Shown one piece after another: positions 51,666 through 64,000 of a stretch of 64,000 bases of DNA. Below the pieces are notes generated by a model. That model was given only the letters and a program-made list of their open reading frames with translations. It was not told the DNA's origin and did no database searches. Made by a program: the position numbers and the translations under genes. Position 1 is the stretch's first letter. Each line of letters opens with the position of its first letter. Source of the stretch: Ceratorhiza oryzae-sativae (Eukaryota > Basidiomycota > Agaricomycetes > Cantharellales > Ceratobasidiaceae); contig JARWMV010000252.1 of the NCBI GenBank assembly GCA_030998015.1, positions 372,001 to 436,000 of the forward strand, read 5' to 3'.

Positions 51666-54600
51666 ATGTCGCTCCTCAGATGGATGACGAGCGCCCCAGC
51701 CGCCCCAGCCCCCAAGTCGCCTCTGCCAGCGCCCAGCACGCCCCCCGCACCCCCCCAGCAGCCCGACGACCCCGCGCTCGCGACCGCTCGATGGAACCAC
51801 AAGCAGTTCGGGATGGAAAACGTGAGCACCGTCATCCGCCGTCTCGCTCTTGCCCCTGACGCTCTCTCCACCGCCATCCTAGTTTGGCAACACTTGGTGC
51901 GCATTGCATCCCATGTTTAGCATCCATCTTGCTGACCGCCATTCCGCAGCTATGCCAACTCGGTCCTCCAGGCCCTCTACTTTTGCGACCCGTTCAGACA
52001 GCTCCTATGCGATGCCCCAGACCGTTCGTATCCAACTGGTCCAGCGGCGTACACTTCAGCACCGCCCGCTCAGCCGCCCTCTCCAGCCGCTACTCCCAAG
52101 TCCAAACCTGCTCACGTCCGACGTCCTTCGACCGCCGAGCAGCGAGACTTTACCCACTTGGCCTTTGGCACAGGCCCCGCCGCGCTTGCTGCCACGAGCT
52201 TCGTTGCTCCATCAGGTGGGACCCCCCATAAGACGACGAGCACCCCCACCCCCGCACCCATCGTCAACGTCGGCCCAGTCATACCCGCGTTCCCTCCATC
52301 CCTCTTCTCGGCACTGCGATCCCTCTACATCCATATCGCGGCTAACCCTGCCGACAAGGGCACTGTCTCCCCACGGGCGTTTGTAGAGAAGCTCAAGAAG
52401 GAGAATGAGCTCTTCAGGTGTGTCCCCCCCACCTCGGTCGTATGTTTGACACGAGGCACAAATTCCTGATATTTTTTGTTTCATTTCAGGAGCAACATGC
52501 ATCAGGATGCCCACGAGTTTCTTAATTACTTGCTTAATTCGGTAGTCGAAGACTTGACGCACGAAATGAAGGCGGGTCCCGCTGAGGATTGTGAGCTGAC
52601 CGGCTCATTTCGTGTTCCCATCCTGACCAGCCTCTGCCGCAGTATCTAAATCTGTTGCTTCGGAGGCGTCCGAGGCGTCGCAAGCAGGGTCCTCACACAC
52701 ATCTCCCCACCTAACTCTGGTCCACGATTTGTTTGAGGGCACACTAACCAGCGAGACTCGATGCCTCACCTGCGAGACAGTGAGTCTCTATCGAGGTTCT
52801 ATGACTGATCCCCAACTGCCATCTCCAATTCACCTGCCCCCCTTGTCTATTCTGCCACCTACCGTGGGTGCACGCGGGCTGACCATGTGCAACCACACAG
52901 GTCTCGTCACGAGACGAATCGTTCTTGGATCTCTCAATCGATATTGAACGCAACTCCAGCGTGACCGCATGTCTGCGGCAGTTCAGCGCAAGCGAGATGC
53001 TTTGCCAAAAGAACAAATTCTTTTGCGATTCGTGCTGTGGGCTCCAAGAGGCCGAGAAACGGTGCGTGGACAGTTGGAATCATCACGCGCGCGCTCATCC
53101 CTGTCCCTAGGATGAAAATCAAAAAATTGCCGAACGTCCTCGCGCTCCACCTCAAGCGATTCAAATATCAGGAAGATGTACAGCGATACATCAAGCTCTC
53201 TTATCGAGTCGCATTTCCGTTCGAGCTTCGCCTATTTAACACAGTCGACGATGCGCAAGACCCGGATAGGCTATACGAGCTCTTTGCGATTGTTGTGCAC
53301 GTCGGCAGGTACGCGTTTCCCACGGCTGTTCACGCCGGTCTGCTGACCAGCGAGAAAATTCAGCGGTCCGCACCATGGCCATTACATCACGATTGCCAAG
53401 CAGCGTGGACAATGGTTAATGTTCGATGACGATATCGTCGAGGTTGTTCGGGAATCGGACATACCCAAGTACTTTGGCGACTCGCCATCCGGATCCGGTT
53501 ATGTATTATTCTACCAAGCGGTGAACATTGACCTCCAAGCGCTTGGAGTGAAGAACCCACCTAGTCCGCAGACGAACACAGTGGTCCCGCCGCAGGGTGT
53601 ACCCCCGGTCGTGGTCGATGCCCCAACATCACCAGTGGAGGAGGAAAAGGCTGAGAGAAAGGTATCACCGCCCGCGAGCGAGTCTGGGACGATCGGCACG
53701 CCCACTACGCCCACTCCGTCCCATCCACCGAGTTCGCCCGTCCTTCCGAAACTTGAAGCGCCCAGTACCGCACCGTCGAGCCAAAACGGGAGTGGGTTCA
53801 GGCATTCGGGGCCGCATCACAACTCGGTCAAGACTCCACTCAGTGGTTCTATCTCTGGTTTAACCGATGCCACAACGGCAACCTCGTCATCTAGTGGCCC
53901 GCCAAGTGGGGATTCAGGCCCGACTCTGACTACCAAACCCACAAAGACGCGGAGCTGGTTTGGTGGATGGGGGAACAAGAAAAAGAGCAAGGATGTGCCA
54001 CAGACTCCTTCGAGGAAAAACACTCTGGACGACACTCATGTTCCTACACTCGACATCCGACGACCGTCTGCTCCCGCGACCTTTGGGTATTCCTCTGGGT
54101 TGCACCCCGACCATGAACCGCTCGCGCTGCACGACGAGCCCGAGCAAACATTAGCGCCCTCGGGTTTCGGAGGCGACTTTGGCACATCGAGCCAGATGAC
54201 CGACGAGCCCGTATCGGCCTCCGTATCGGCCAGTTCCTCGGGGGATCACCTTCTCCATTCTGGTACGCTTCCCCAGTCGGTCGACCACCTGCATCCCTCG
54301 CGCAAACCCATGACCCACACCACTCCACCACGTGCTTCGCGGTCCGGATCGGTTTCGGCGACAACCAACGGATCCGGGTCCGGTTCGACATCTGGGTTGC
54401 ATGTACCTCCATCGGCGTCTAGCTCGGCCTCGTCGGTGTCGACACCGTTGAGGCATAATGCGTCCGCGCCAAAGCTGAGTGCACCGTTCCCGTTGGCCAT
54501 GTCGCCGATGAAACCGCAAAAGAGACCCTCGACTGCGTCTTCGACGCCTTCTGTGCCCTTTGTGAGGAGCGAGAGCCCGCCGCCCCCGCTGCCAACGCCT

Positions 54601-54834
54601 GCGCGAGGACAACCAATGGGGCTCCCTGACATGCCGCAGCCGCCACTACCCCCAACGCAAGCAGGTCCAAAAGCAAAAACTCCGAGGCGAAAGCTGTCGA
54701 TTTCGTCGGCGCTGAACACGTTTGCACGAAAGGACAAGCCGTTCAGTAAGCACGATCGACGGATAAGCATTGCCGAAGACGTTGAAGCGCTACCGCAGCT
54801 CATACCCAACTCGCCACTCAAACGAAAATCATGA
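51666..54834 (+). CDS. Ubiquitin carboxyl-terminal hydrolase (USP12/46, Ubp9/Ubp13, CreB type)
   Basis: Cysteine protease that removes ubiquitin. ATG 51666 ([19 protein letters not shown]) starts a Pro-rich head. FGMEN (to 51821) joins a 14 nt exon FGNTC (51883-51896), whose TG plus the C at 51950 make the catalytic Cys codon, then [19 protein letters not shown]. Next come [17 protein letters not shown], zinc ligands in CLTCET and [25 protein letters not shown], the catalytic His in [19 protein letters not shown] and the Asp region [10 protein letters not shown]. The C-terminal third (53500-54834) is Ser/Pro-rich and disordered, as in CreB relatives involved in carbon catabolite control. All exons are in frame. 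Confidence 0.93.
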
Positions 54835-56917
54835 TCTAACAACGTGTACGATTTATGTGTAACTGCAGACAATTTCTTTTTGTTCTTTTCTCCTCCCCAC
54901 TTTCTGTGCGTTATGTTTCGTTGGAGTTGGCTATTTATCGTTTTTGCACGAGTTGGAAGAGAGAGGGAGAGAGGGAGAGATGGCGTTGTAGACTACATGA
55001 TTGTTTTTTACCAAATCAAAATATTACCCTTGAGCCAGAGCTGAGCATCTGGGTCAGTACATTCGATATTGTTTGTTGTGCAAGATGTATGCAGATGTCC
55101 AATCACCTCTGAACTATACGAGTACGTCGAGTGTGCATATCCCTTGGGATCTCGCTGATACTGCTCTCCCCCCTAACATGTCCTCCAATATAAGGAGCTC
55201 TGAAGCGAATACGCTCACATATGTACAAACCCATGATTTCGGCGCTTATGCGTTTTCGCTGGGTATGGGGTGGCACAACTCTGCTGAGGTTTCGAGCGTG
55301 AGAAGGGGAATGGTTTGTTGTATGTTTTCTCTCAATATAAGGCGGGTGAACCAGTTTACGGTCGTGAAGGGCATTGTTGTTCGACAGCCAACGGTGATCA
55401 CCCCCAATGCTCTTGACGACGCTCGAGCGAGCTGAGTTGGGCAATTGATTTTGTTCTGCACAACGAAAAAAAAAAAGAGTGGATGTCGGTTGGGACAGCG
55501 AGTGATGCATATGTTGACACTCTAGCTGCAAGGTGGTGGGAGTAGGCTAACTAAACGATTGATTCTAGATATTCATTCAAGAGGTCGATCCCTGTTCAAC
55601 GAGCAGCGCTAATTCCGATGGTTTCTGTACAAGGCTTCGGATTATTTCCGTTCAATGGTTCTGACAACTTCATCTCTGACAATTCCAAGCTCTGGCAACT
55701 TCAAGTTCTGACAATTTCACGCTCTGATGATTTCAAGCTCTGACAACTTCAACTTCAAGTTCTGACAATTTCAATGTTTCGAGTGTCAAGGTAAGTACCC
55801 TCTCTTTTTTTTCCCCCTCATTGCGTAGTGCATCTGGTTGGGCACCTAGATTGAAGGATAGACGTAATCAACCCACTTGTCAACTGGAGTTTCGTTTTAT
55901 TCGGAAGATTTGAGGGACCGGGCGATATCTTCCGCATTGACAACGATAAGTTTCAAGCATATCGAGAAAAGGCTAGAAATCTACTCCAACCAAGGGGTCT
56001 ATAAACATGTATGGGGCGAATAAGACATATGCGCATAGGGCGGCCTCACTGTTCCATGTAGTACCCGAGGAAGAGAATTCACGAAAAAATCGTAACACGA
56101 TCGTTGGTATCCGGTCCAGTGATTTTATGCAGCAGAGTGAGCCTCTTCGAGCCTCGGCTTCCTTCTCCAATTATCGCTCCACCGCCTCTGACCCGGGGTT
56201 TCGCTAGAAATGGGAGGGATGGACAGGAGCTCGAGCGTATCGGTAGAACAAAGAGCGTCGCCCACATGCAGAAGAGAGTGAGGAAGGCGAATGCTATGCA
56301 TGCTTTTGCTCTCAGAGAGATGCATACACCCTGGACATGAATAGCGGAAACATCGGTTATTCCATCGCTTCTATTCAATGGGGCATTATCCGTGTGGAAA
56401 GACATTCCGAGAAACTGTCTTTACCACCTGTCACGCAGAGAAGTCGGAGTGTGATCGATTCGAAGAATCTACGGAAGAGGAGTTTTATTAGATCGACCAC
56501 CTGTGCTTATTTTGTCCCTTTGTTATGGCGCTAAGCCAACCAAGATACGAGGTTGACACATTATGAACTGAAATAATTAAATATCACGCGCGTGCATCAC
56601 AAAGGGCGCTGAAGGGTGCCCGCTTCGGCAATGTGCACATGCACTTACTCCAATTTTGTTTTCCGTCACCAGCAAGGCTAGTATTTTTCGTGCAGTTCCA
56701 TCAAATGTCGCTGCGTTTTCTATTTCGATATTTCGCAAACCCCTGCGGGTAACAAGGCTGAGGTTAGATCGCTTCCTGTCGCATAAATTCGGTAAATCAG
56801 TCATGTGACCCCCAGGACCGCGACGCGCGTCGACCCATCGAGCTCCAATTTCTACCTTGCCGACCTGTACTCTTGCCCTAGAAATATTCTCGCAGCACTC
56901 TATCCAAATCCATAGAT
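54835..56917. other. Intergenic stretch with a tandem repeat and one possible small membrane protein
   Basis: The stretch before PUP2 contains the short repeats at 55657-55775 and a minus-strand frame at 56079-56405. That frame (start MSFHTDNAPLNRSD) has one hydrophobic helix (AKACIAFAFLTLFCMWATLF) and no recognised family. The 3' part includes the PUP2 promoter. Confidence 0.4.
55657..55775. repeat. Imperfect short tandem repeat (about 18 bp unit)
   Basis: Six or more diverged copies of a unit like TTCTGACAACTTCAAG follow each other, with TCTGACAA/TTTCAA/CTTCAAG variants. The array is intergenic and is directly followed by GTAAGT. Confidence 0.6.
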
Positions 56918-58068
56918 ATGTTCCTAACACGCTCAGAATATGGTACTTGGTATTTATTCTGGGACACCTGACGGACACTGAGTCCTGGGCGCTTTCAGAT
57001 CGTGGTGTGAATACGTTTTCTCCCGAAGGGCGACTATTCCAAGGTGCGCACACCGTTATGTAGGTGCTGGTATGGCCAGTAAACGGAGGGATTGACCCTT
57101 GGTTTCATAGTCGAGTATGCGATTGAGGCCATCAAGGTGCATACTACCGTGTAATCCATTGGTAATATCTAATCACCAGCCTTCTCTAGTTGGGATCGAC
57201 GACGGTTGGGATCAAGACTAAAGAGGGTGTCGTACTTGGGGTCGAGAAGCGCGTTCAATCGCCATTGCTCGAGGCATCGTCTATCGAGAAGATTATGGAA
57301 ATCGACACCCACTTGGGATGCGCAATGTCTGGCAAGTTCTCTGCAAGTTTGCCGAAAAAGCTCGATTCCTCACTCGTCTACTTTGATATAATAGGTCTCA
57401 CGGCAGATGCGAGGACAATGATCGATCATGCACGACTGACATCCCAGAATCACGCGTTTACCTATAACGAGCAGATCAAAGTCGAATCTGTAACGCAAGC
57501 GGTATGCGATCTTGCGTTGCGGTTTGGTGAGAGTATGGACAATGAGGATGCCATGATGGTACTGCTTTATTTCTTGCCTGTCTAATCCGAGTGTGTAACT
57601 TACGGGCGATTTTTTGGCTGTAGTCTCGACCGTTTGGTGTTGCGCTATTGATCGCTGGGATTGACGAGCTTGGTCCCCAGTTATATCATACTGACCCATC
57701 TGGAACGTTTGTACGATATGAGGCCAAGGCAATTGGAAGCGGATCCGAGGCCGCGCAAGCTGAACTGCAAGACAAGTATCACCAGGTAGGCTTAATCATT
57801 TTAGATTTATGTAAGCTGGTTAATTGCATTTCGTGCAGCAAATGACCCTTGTCGAGGCTCAAAATCTCACCTGAAAATCCTGAAGCAAGTCATGGAGGAG
57901 AAGCTCGATCAACACAATGTGCAGTTGGCGCGGGTGAGTAATCCGTCGAGCTATCAGGTTCATCTATTCATTATCCACGCATAGGTCACTCCTGACAAAG
58001 GGTTTGAGATCATTCCCGATTCCCAGTTGCAAGAGATAATTCAATCAATGGCCGCTGAAGCTTCATAA
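56918..58068 (+). CDS. PUP2: Proteasome subunit alpha type 5
   Basis: Alpha-ring subunit of the 20S proteasome. Exon 1 (56918-56942) gives MFLTRSEY, continuing [15 protein letters not shown] (proteasome alpha signature), [29 protein letters not shown] and [17 protein letters not shown]. The next junction is a GC-AG intron at 57332-57394 (63 nt, no stop), after which [58 protein letters not shown] and DKYHQ follow. Exon [11 protein letters not shown] is then broken by one missing T near 57872; restoring it gives [20 protein letters not shown]. The C-terminus is [20 protein letters not shown]. As this subunit is expected to be essential, the gap is probably a sequence error. Confidence 0.93.
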
Positions 58069-58142
58069 TTGCAATTTTGTATTCTACGCATTTGGGCAAA
58101 TCAACACTTTTATGCGCAATTCGTTCATTTGATTGCATCCCA

Positions 58143-58773
58143 CTACTCTGCGATGGCAATGCATTCGACCTCGACTAGCACATCCTTAGGGAGACGCGCA
58201 ACCTCGACGGCAGACCTGGCAGGTTTGTGCGAGCCGAAAAACTCGGCATACACCCCGTTCATCGCTACAAAGTCATTCATATCCTTCAAAAACACCTGCA
58301 TAGCCATATTAATAAATGCTATTGGCAGCTGTGGGAAAGACCTACAGTAGTTTTGACTACTTTGTTGACATCACTTCCACTGGCAGTGACTACGGCCTTC
58401 AAATTGGCGAGAGCTTGCGCCTGTTTCCTGTCGATTAGTCCTTCTTTTGGACGTGAGCCATTAGGGATGACTTACTGTTTGTTCCTTGATTCCACCAGCT
58501 ACAACGTCCATGGTTGCAGGTACAAGAGGAATGCACCCCGATGCAAACACAAATCCGTTTGCTTTGATAGCTTGAGAATAAGGGCCAATCGCCGAAGGTG
58601 CGTCTATGGGAGGAGATGGGTCTAATTCGTCTCAAATGAACTATCGATATCCACCGACTTTCGGTAGCAACCACGGAAAGCGATTTGGTCGACATGGAAA
58701 AATTTAGCTGAGGTCGAACGATTCTTCGTGAATGAGTTGTGAGGATAGGTCGGAGGAACCGAGTGCTGAGCAT
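58143..58773 (-). CDS. RidA/YjgF/Mmf1 family enamine/imine deaminase
   Basis: Hydrolyses reactive enamine/imine products of PLP enzymes, protecting mainly mitochondrial metabolism. Motifs are [73 protein letters not shown] and [16 protein letters not shown] at the C-terminus. A start at 58773 adds an Arg-rich leader ([20 protein letters not shown]) that looks mitochondrial. A second in-frame ATG at 58695 would give the cytosolic form. Exons join across short introns (one near 58620-58660, another near 58440-58475). ASK1 starts divergently about 170 bp away. Confidence 0.85.
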
Positions 58774-58940
58774 TTGACGAGGCAAGCAAATCATCTTGAG
58801 ATTGATCCGATATGAAGCGCGCGCTTGAGTAACCGTACAGGGGCTTGAATTTGATCAGTGTGTTTGAACCCCCTTCCGCTCCGCGCGACTTGTAAGTGTT
58901 TCGCCTCTTGATTTGCCACCTGGATCCCATATTCTTGAAC
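58774..58940. promoter_or_regulatory. Compact divergent promoter of RidA and ASK1
   Basis: Only about 167 bp separates the two ATGs, so the genes must share control sequences. No specific binding site is recognised. Confidence 0.45.
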
Positions 58941-60875
58941 ATGTTTAGTCTAGAACGGATGCCAGAGGACGTGTTCGACGCGTCGTGGCAGCCTACCCCC
59001 GATCCTCGGGATATCATTATTCCTGGAGTCGACCCAGAGCTGCCGATTACTGTGCAGACGGAGCAGATAGATCAGCTCATTACGCTAAAGCTGCAGGTAT
59101 GTGCCTCATCAAGACAGGATTATTTATAAAACATTCATTCCTTTTCTACAGAACATTGACAAGAACTTTGCGAATGTCATCAGATTATTACAACGAAGAT
59201 TCTTCCTTCCTTGAAGAAATATTCAGCAGGGAGCCAGCCAACAAGAGACGCAGCAAAGGTGGGTTCGAGATACCTATATGGCTTTCATGTGAGTCTAACG
59301 TGTAGCTAGTTCTGGCGAGGTTTCTTTGAGGCAGCCGCGCAAATCCGGGTATCGGTCGACGAAGACGGAGTATCCACCCTCGGCGAACGAACACCTAATG
59401 ATGGATCGTATGATGCCAACCGTACACCCCAACAAGGACCGGTATACCATGATGATACCACAGACGGCAGCGACCTTACCTTCCGGCGCGGCGCCGTCTC
59501 TTCCACTCCCCAGGTCCAAAAGTTTTCGCACGTGGTGGACAGCGTCGAGCATTCTGTCGACACCAACGACTCGTGGGTCGCGCGTTCGGTTGAATCACCG
59601 ATTGTGCGAATCGATCGCGAGTTGAAGGACCTCGCTTTTGACGATGAACCGGACACGCAGAGTTCGATTCAGCCACCTGTACCTGTTGCTGCTGCCGCGC
59701 CCCGTACCGGAAAACCGCTCCCGATACCTCTTTTCGAGAGCGAAGAGTCTGGTTCTTCGATGCAGAACATTAGCATTCACCAGCCTTCATCGTCATCTAG
59801 CACGTCTGCGATCTTATTTGCGGTTCCGGAGCCGAGCCCGCAATCGTCTGGGTCGTCTTCTTCAAACAAGGGCAAGAACCGTCGAAAGTCTGCTGCGCGC
59901 GATTTGAGGCAGGGGGTGCTCAAGTCCAATCTCATGAATACCGCCAAACCTGGCGGTCGGTGGGACGGCATCACCGATCTTCGAAATACGACTGCATCGA
60001 CAGCAGACCCTACTGTTTCGACCGTCTCGGATATGAGCTTTGGAGATCCCACTCAAAAGCCTCATGTTCCCCTCCAACCCTATTCACCTTCTCGTGCTAG
60101 AGAGACGTTGCAACGGACACCATCGAAGCAGGCTGCTGCGCTACTTGTGCGCAAGGTTTTATCGAAGATGCCTTCAGGTTCAGACCCTGGTCTCATGCCT
60201 GCCGACACATCCGTCGTTTCAAGTGTTGCACCAAGCACTTCTTATAGCACACGCAATTATGGAGGCGCCTCGTCTTCGACTGGCAATGCTTCGACGCTAG
60301 AGAGAAGAGCGAACCCTATACATGGGCTGTTTGGCTTATCCCCGGACGATCTCCAGGGTTCAGGTCTTGGAGGCAAAGCGGCCAAGCCACCACCGACCGA
60401 TACCCGCAATACGAAGCCAGCAGGTCCCTCAAGGCAGACTTATGTGGAGGAATCCCCAATGAAGTGGCAGGATGATTCGGGGCTAGTCTCCCCTGCGTCT
60501 TACATCCCTCGGGGAGAAGCGATAGAGGGAGATGACTCGTATGATCGGTCACGTTCGACGGATTCATCATTTGACGATGATGAAACACACTATGGTGGCG
60601 GCGGTATTGTGGATGATCAGTCTCACTGGTTGGAGAAGGACAGGGGGGATGGGTACTCGTCGGGCAGCCAGGGGCCAGAGGACGACGAGACGGTGTTTGG
60701 TGCACGACAGGCCGCCCCAGCCCCAGCCGGGCCCGCATCGAGGCATCGTTTCTCGAACATGTTTGCGCTACCGGATGTCAGCGCGACATATCACGGTGGC
60801 CGGCTTGAGGATGCCGGAGTTGGGGAGGAGAGCCCTACCCCATGGATGAGGACAGGAGCTGGGCGGGGCCGATGA
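58941..60875 (+). CDS. ASK1: DASH/Dam1 complex subunit Ask1
   Basis: Kinetochore ring complex subunit coupling chromosomes to spindle microtubules. ATG 58941 gives MFSLERMPEDVFDASW and the Ask1 core: ITVQTEQIDQLITLKLQ (intron) NIDKNFANV. Then one C is missing near 59178; with it the next frame continues HQIITTKILPSLKKYSAG and SQPTRDAAK, then FWRGFFEAAAQIRVSV. The remainder is a long Ser/Thr/Pro-rich disordered tail with many SP/TP sites (TPNDGSYDANRTPQ, SSTPQVQK, YSPSRARETLQRTPSKQ), suited to CDK1 phosphorylation, as known for Ask1 in yeast. It ends SPTPWMRTGAGRGR. Confidence 0.82.
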
Positions 60876-61370
60876 CGTGTGGTTTAGAGAACACTACGCT
60901 AATATATTTCTCACTGCCGTCGAACGTGTCTACGCGTGCTTCCGTTGCGGGCGAGTTGCTCCATTTGTATGTATGCCGTGCCGCCTCCGACCGAACCCGC
61001 GAGCAATTCCAGTCTGAATTCCAGTCTGAATTCCAGTTTGAGCTTACACAACGATGGTGCAATATCCTACGAGCAGGCGTCGGGGTCTAGAGAGCGAATG
61101 TATGCGTCGCGCGTTTTGGGTCGATGGCAGCCGATAGACAAATCGAATTTGGTCTAAATTTAAGATAGGACAAATGTGGGGTGGTGGCAGCGGGCGGACA
61201 GGCTCGGCGCTTGATTAGGGCGATCGTCATATCGAGAACACATCTCGCCAAAAGGAGAGCGACGACCACACACGATTTTTACAGGGTCTATTCCAGTTTG
61301 ATATCCCGTTCGTGCAAAATATAAAACAGCGAGCACCCACGGCCGCCCCCGCCTGCAACCATCTACCACC
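60876..61370. other. Intergenic between ASK1 and the epimerase gene
   Basis: Contains the 3 x 12 bp repeat at 61005-61040 and the promoter of the epimerase gene. No further gene. Confidence 0.4.
61005..61040. repeat. Three tandem copies of a 12 bp unit
   Basis: AATTCCAGTCTG occurs twice exactly and a third time with one change (AATTCCAGTTTG), just after ASK1. Confidence 0.85.
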
Positions 61371-62964
<1,594 letters not shown>

Positions 62965-63293
62965 ATTTGATCGTGTGGTATATAGAGGCGGACAGGATTG
63001 TAGTTTTGTAGTGTAGTTACTACTCAGTCAGCATGTCTTTTTTTTTGCTTGTTTTGTAGTTCTCAGCTCTTTTTGATGCATGGCTTTTGGCTTAGTTGTA
63101 TTAGGCGTATGACCTTCGCCCTCCCGGATATAAAGCAGATAAATATAACGAATGATACATTGTCCCCCAATGGCAGCTTTGCGTACAATGCCAATCAGAG
63201 TGCTGGCCCAGACACAGACTCGATTTCCTCTAGTCGCCCGATTTGCCTAGAAGAACAAGATGAGACGGAACAAACACGGAAATAGAACGTTGC

Positions 63294-64000
63294 TCACTTG
63301 TCTCGCACGGCTTCCTGCCACCTCATCCATTTGTTGATCTCATGCACTCCGAAACCAAAGATCTTGGGCCGATACCGTTCGGCCTTGAGTGCAGCAGCTG
63401 CCGTGCTTTCGTTCCCAACGACGCCGGAGGGCACACCCTTGTCCTCATCTCCCTCACGGCGCCTACCATCTCGAGACTCTTTCGAAGGAATCATGTGGGG
63501 GTAACCCATGAGCAACATGTGCGGAAACGTCGTCCCAAAGTATGCACCGTCGATACTCCCGTGCCTGGATGATTTGGGCGAGTACAGATCTTCACACCGT
63601 GGGCAATAGAGTTTGACCGCTTTTTCGTATGGGACATCCGTCAGTCCACATGGCAAGAGGGGCTGGGATTGACAGAACACTCGTGGGCATCGACCAAAAT
63701 CGGCCTTTTTGTACTTTTCGAGCTGGATTGAAGAAAAGGTTTGATTAGTTGGGCCAGGGTATCGGAGGGTGGCTTGGGTACCATTTTTGAGAGCCCTCGG
63801 GAAGTGACGATCCAACGGGCGTGAATGAGACCGTACAAGAGTCGCGCAGAGACCTCTACTGATTGTCTTAGTTCTTCGTCAATGTCATCGTCTTGGTTGG
63901 TATGCAAGCATTAGAATACGGGGAGGCACAGGTTAACCTGAGAAAGCCCCACCGAGATTGTCGGTCACAAAATCGAGTGCGAGTTGGTAGTTGGACACTT
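63294..64000 (-). CDS. Casein kinase II regulatory (beta) subunit, 3' part
   Basis: Regulatory subunit of CK2. Exons seen include a piece ending SNYQLALDFVTDNLGG at the right edge, then DDIDEELRQSVEVSARLLYG with LIHARWIVTSRGLSKM. Next come LEKYKKADFGRCPRVFCQSQ, LLPCGLTDVPYEKAVKLYC and PRCEDLYSPKSSRHGSIDGA: the CK2 beta zinc-binding Cys pairs CPRVFC and CPRCED. Then YFGTTFPHMLLMGYPHMIPS, and a C-terminal tail ends WMRWQEAVRDK. The 5' end lies outside the window. The gene converges on the epimerase gene with a 330 bp gap. Confidence 0.92.

Noticed and set aside
56079..56405. Small membrane protein gene
   Set aside because: One hydrophobic helix and an ATG, but no conservation evidence or splice support; left as a possibility in the intergenic entry.

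Overview
The window is nuclear DNA of a filamentous basidiomycete. Genes are broken by many introns of about 45-65 nt, protein families match Agaricomycetes (tyrosine-kinase-like kinases, divergent F-box proteins, GH10 xylanases with CBM1), and housekeeping genes sit among lineage-specific ones. A plant-associated Agaricomycete such as a Rhizoctonia/Cantharellales fungus would fit; that placement is inference.

Layout. 1-5 kb: 5' end of a mitochondrial biotin-dependent carboxylase (methylcrotonyl-CoA carboxylase alpha type), a peroxygenase-like remnant, NADH-cytochrome b5 reductase MCR1, the diphthamide J-protein DPH4 and a small coiled-coil protein. 5-14 kb: rRNA helicase SPB4 and exocyst subunit EXO84 flank a tandem segmental duplication that copied a single-pass membrane protein gene together with the 3' ends of both flanking genes. 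15-27 kb: an unrecognised lysine-rich protein, an F-box protein, a TKL-type kinase and a second F-box protein. 27-32 kb: tandem GH10 xylanases. 34-45 kb: a membrane-anchored alpha/beta hydrolase, UBA3 (NEDD8 E1), a third F-box protein, a decayed alcohol dehydrogenase and a Skt5/Chs4-like chitin synthase activator with a CaaX end. 45-55 kb: a B-type cyclin, a 4 kb gene-poor stretch and a USP12/46-type deubiquitinase. 57-64 kb: proteasome alpha5, a RidA protein, DASH subunit ASK1, UDP-glucose 4-epimerase and the 3' part of the CK2 beta subunit.

How the genes fit together. Several belong to shared cell systems: ubiquitin/NEDD8/proteasome turnover (UBA3, USP, PUP2, three F-box proteins), mitosis (cyclin B, ASK1, CK2 beta) and polarised growth/cell wall (EXO84, Skt5/Chs4-like, UDP-glucose 4-epimerase). 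They do not form an obvious cluster. The GH10 pair is the clearest lifestyle signal (plant hemicellulose degradation).

Main caution. Many conserved genes, including proteasome alpha5, UBA3 and ASK1, carry an apparent single-base deletion in a short homopolymer. All go in the same direction, which points to uncorrected sequence error rather than mass gene decay, so several apparent pseudogenes here are probably intact in the organism. I did not find a convincing undescribed multi-gene system. The most interesting real structures are the three-gene tandem duplication, the 12-16 nt micro-exons and an in-frame GC-AG intron in the proteasome gene.
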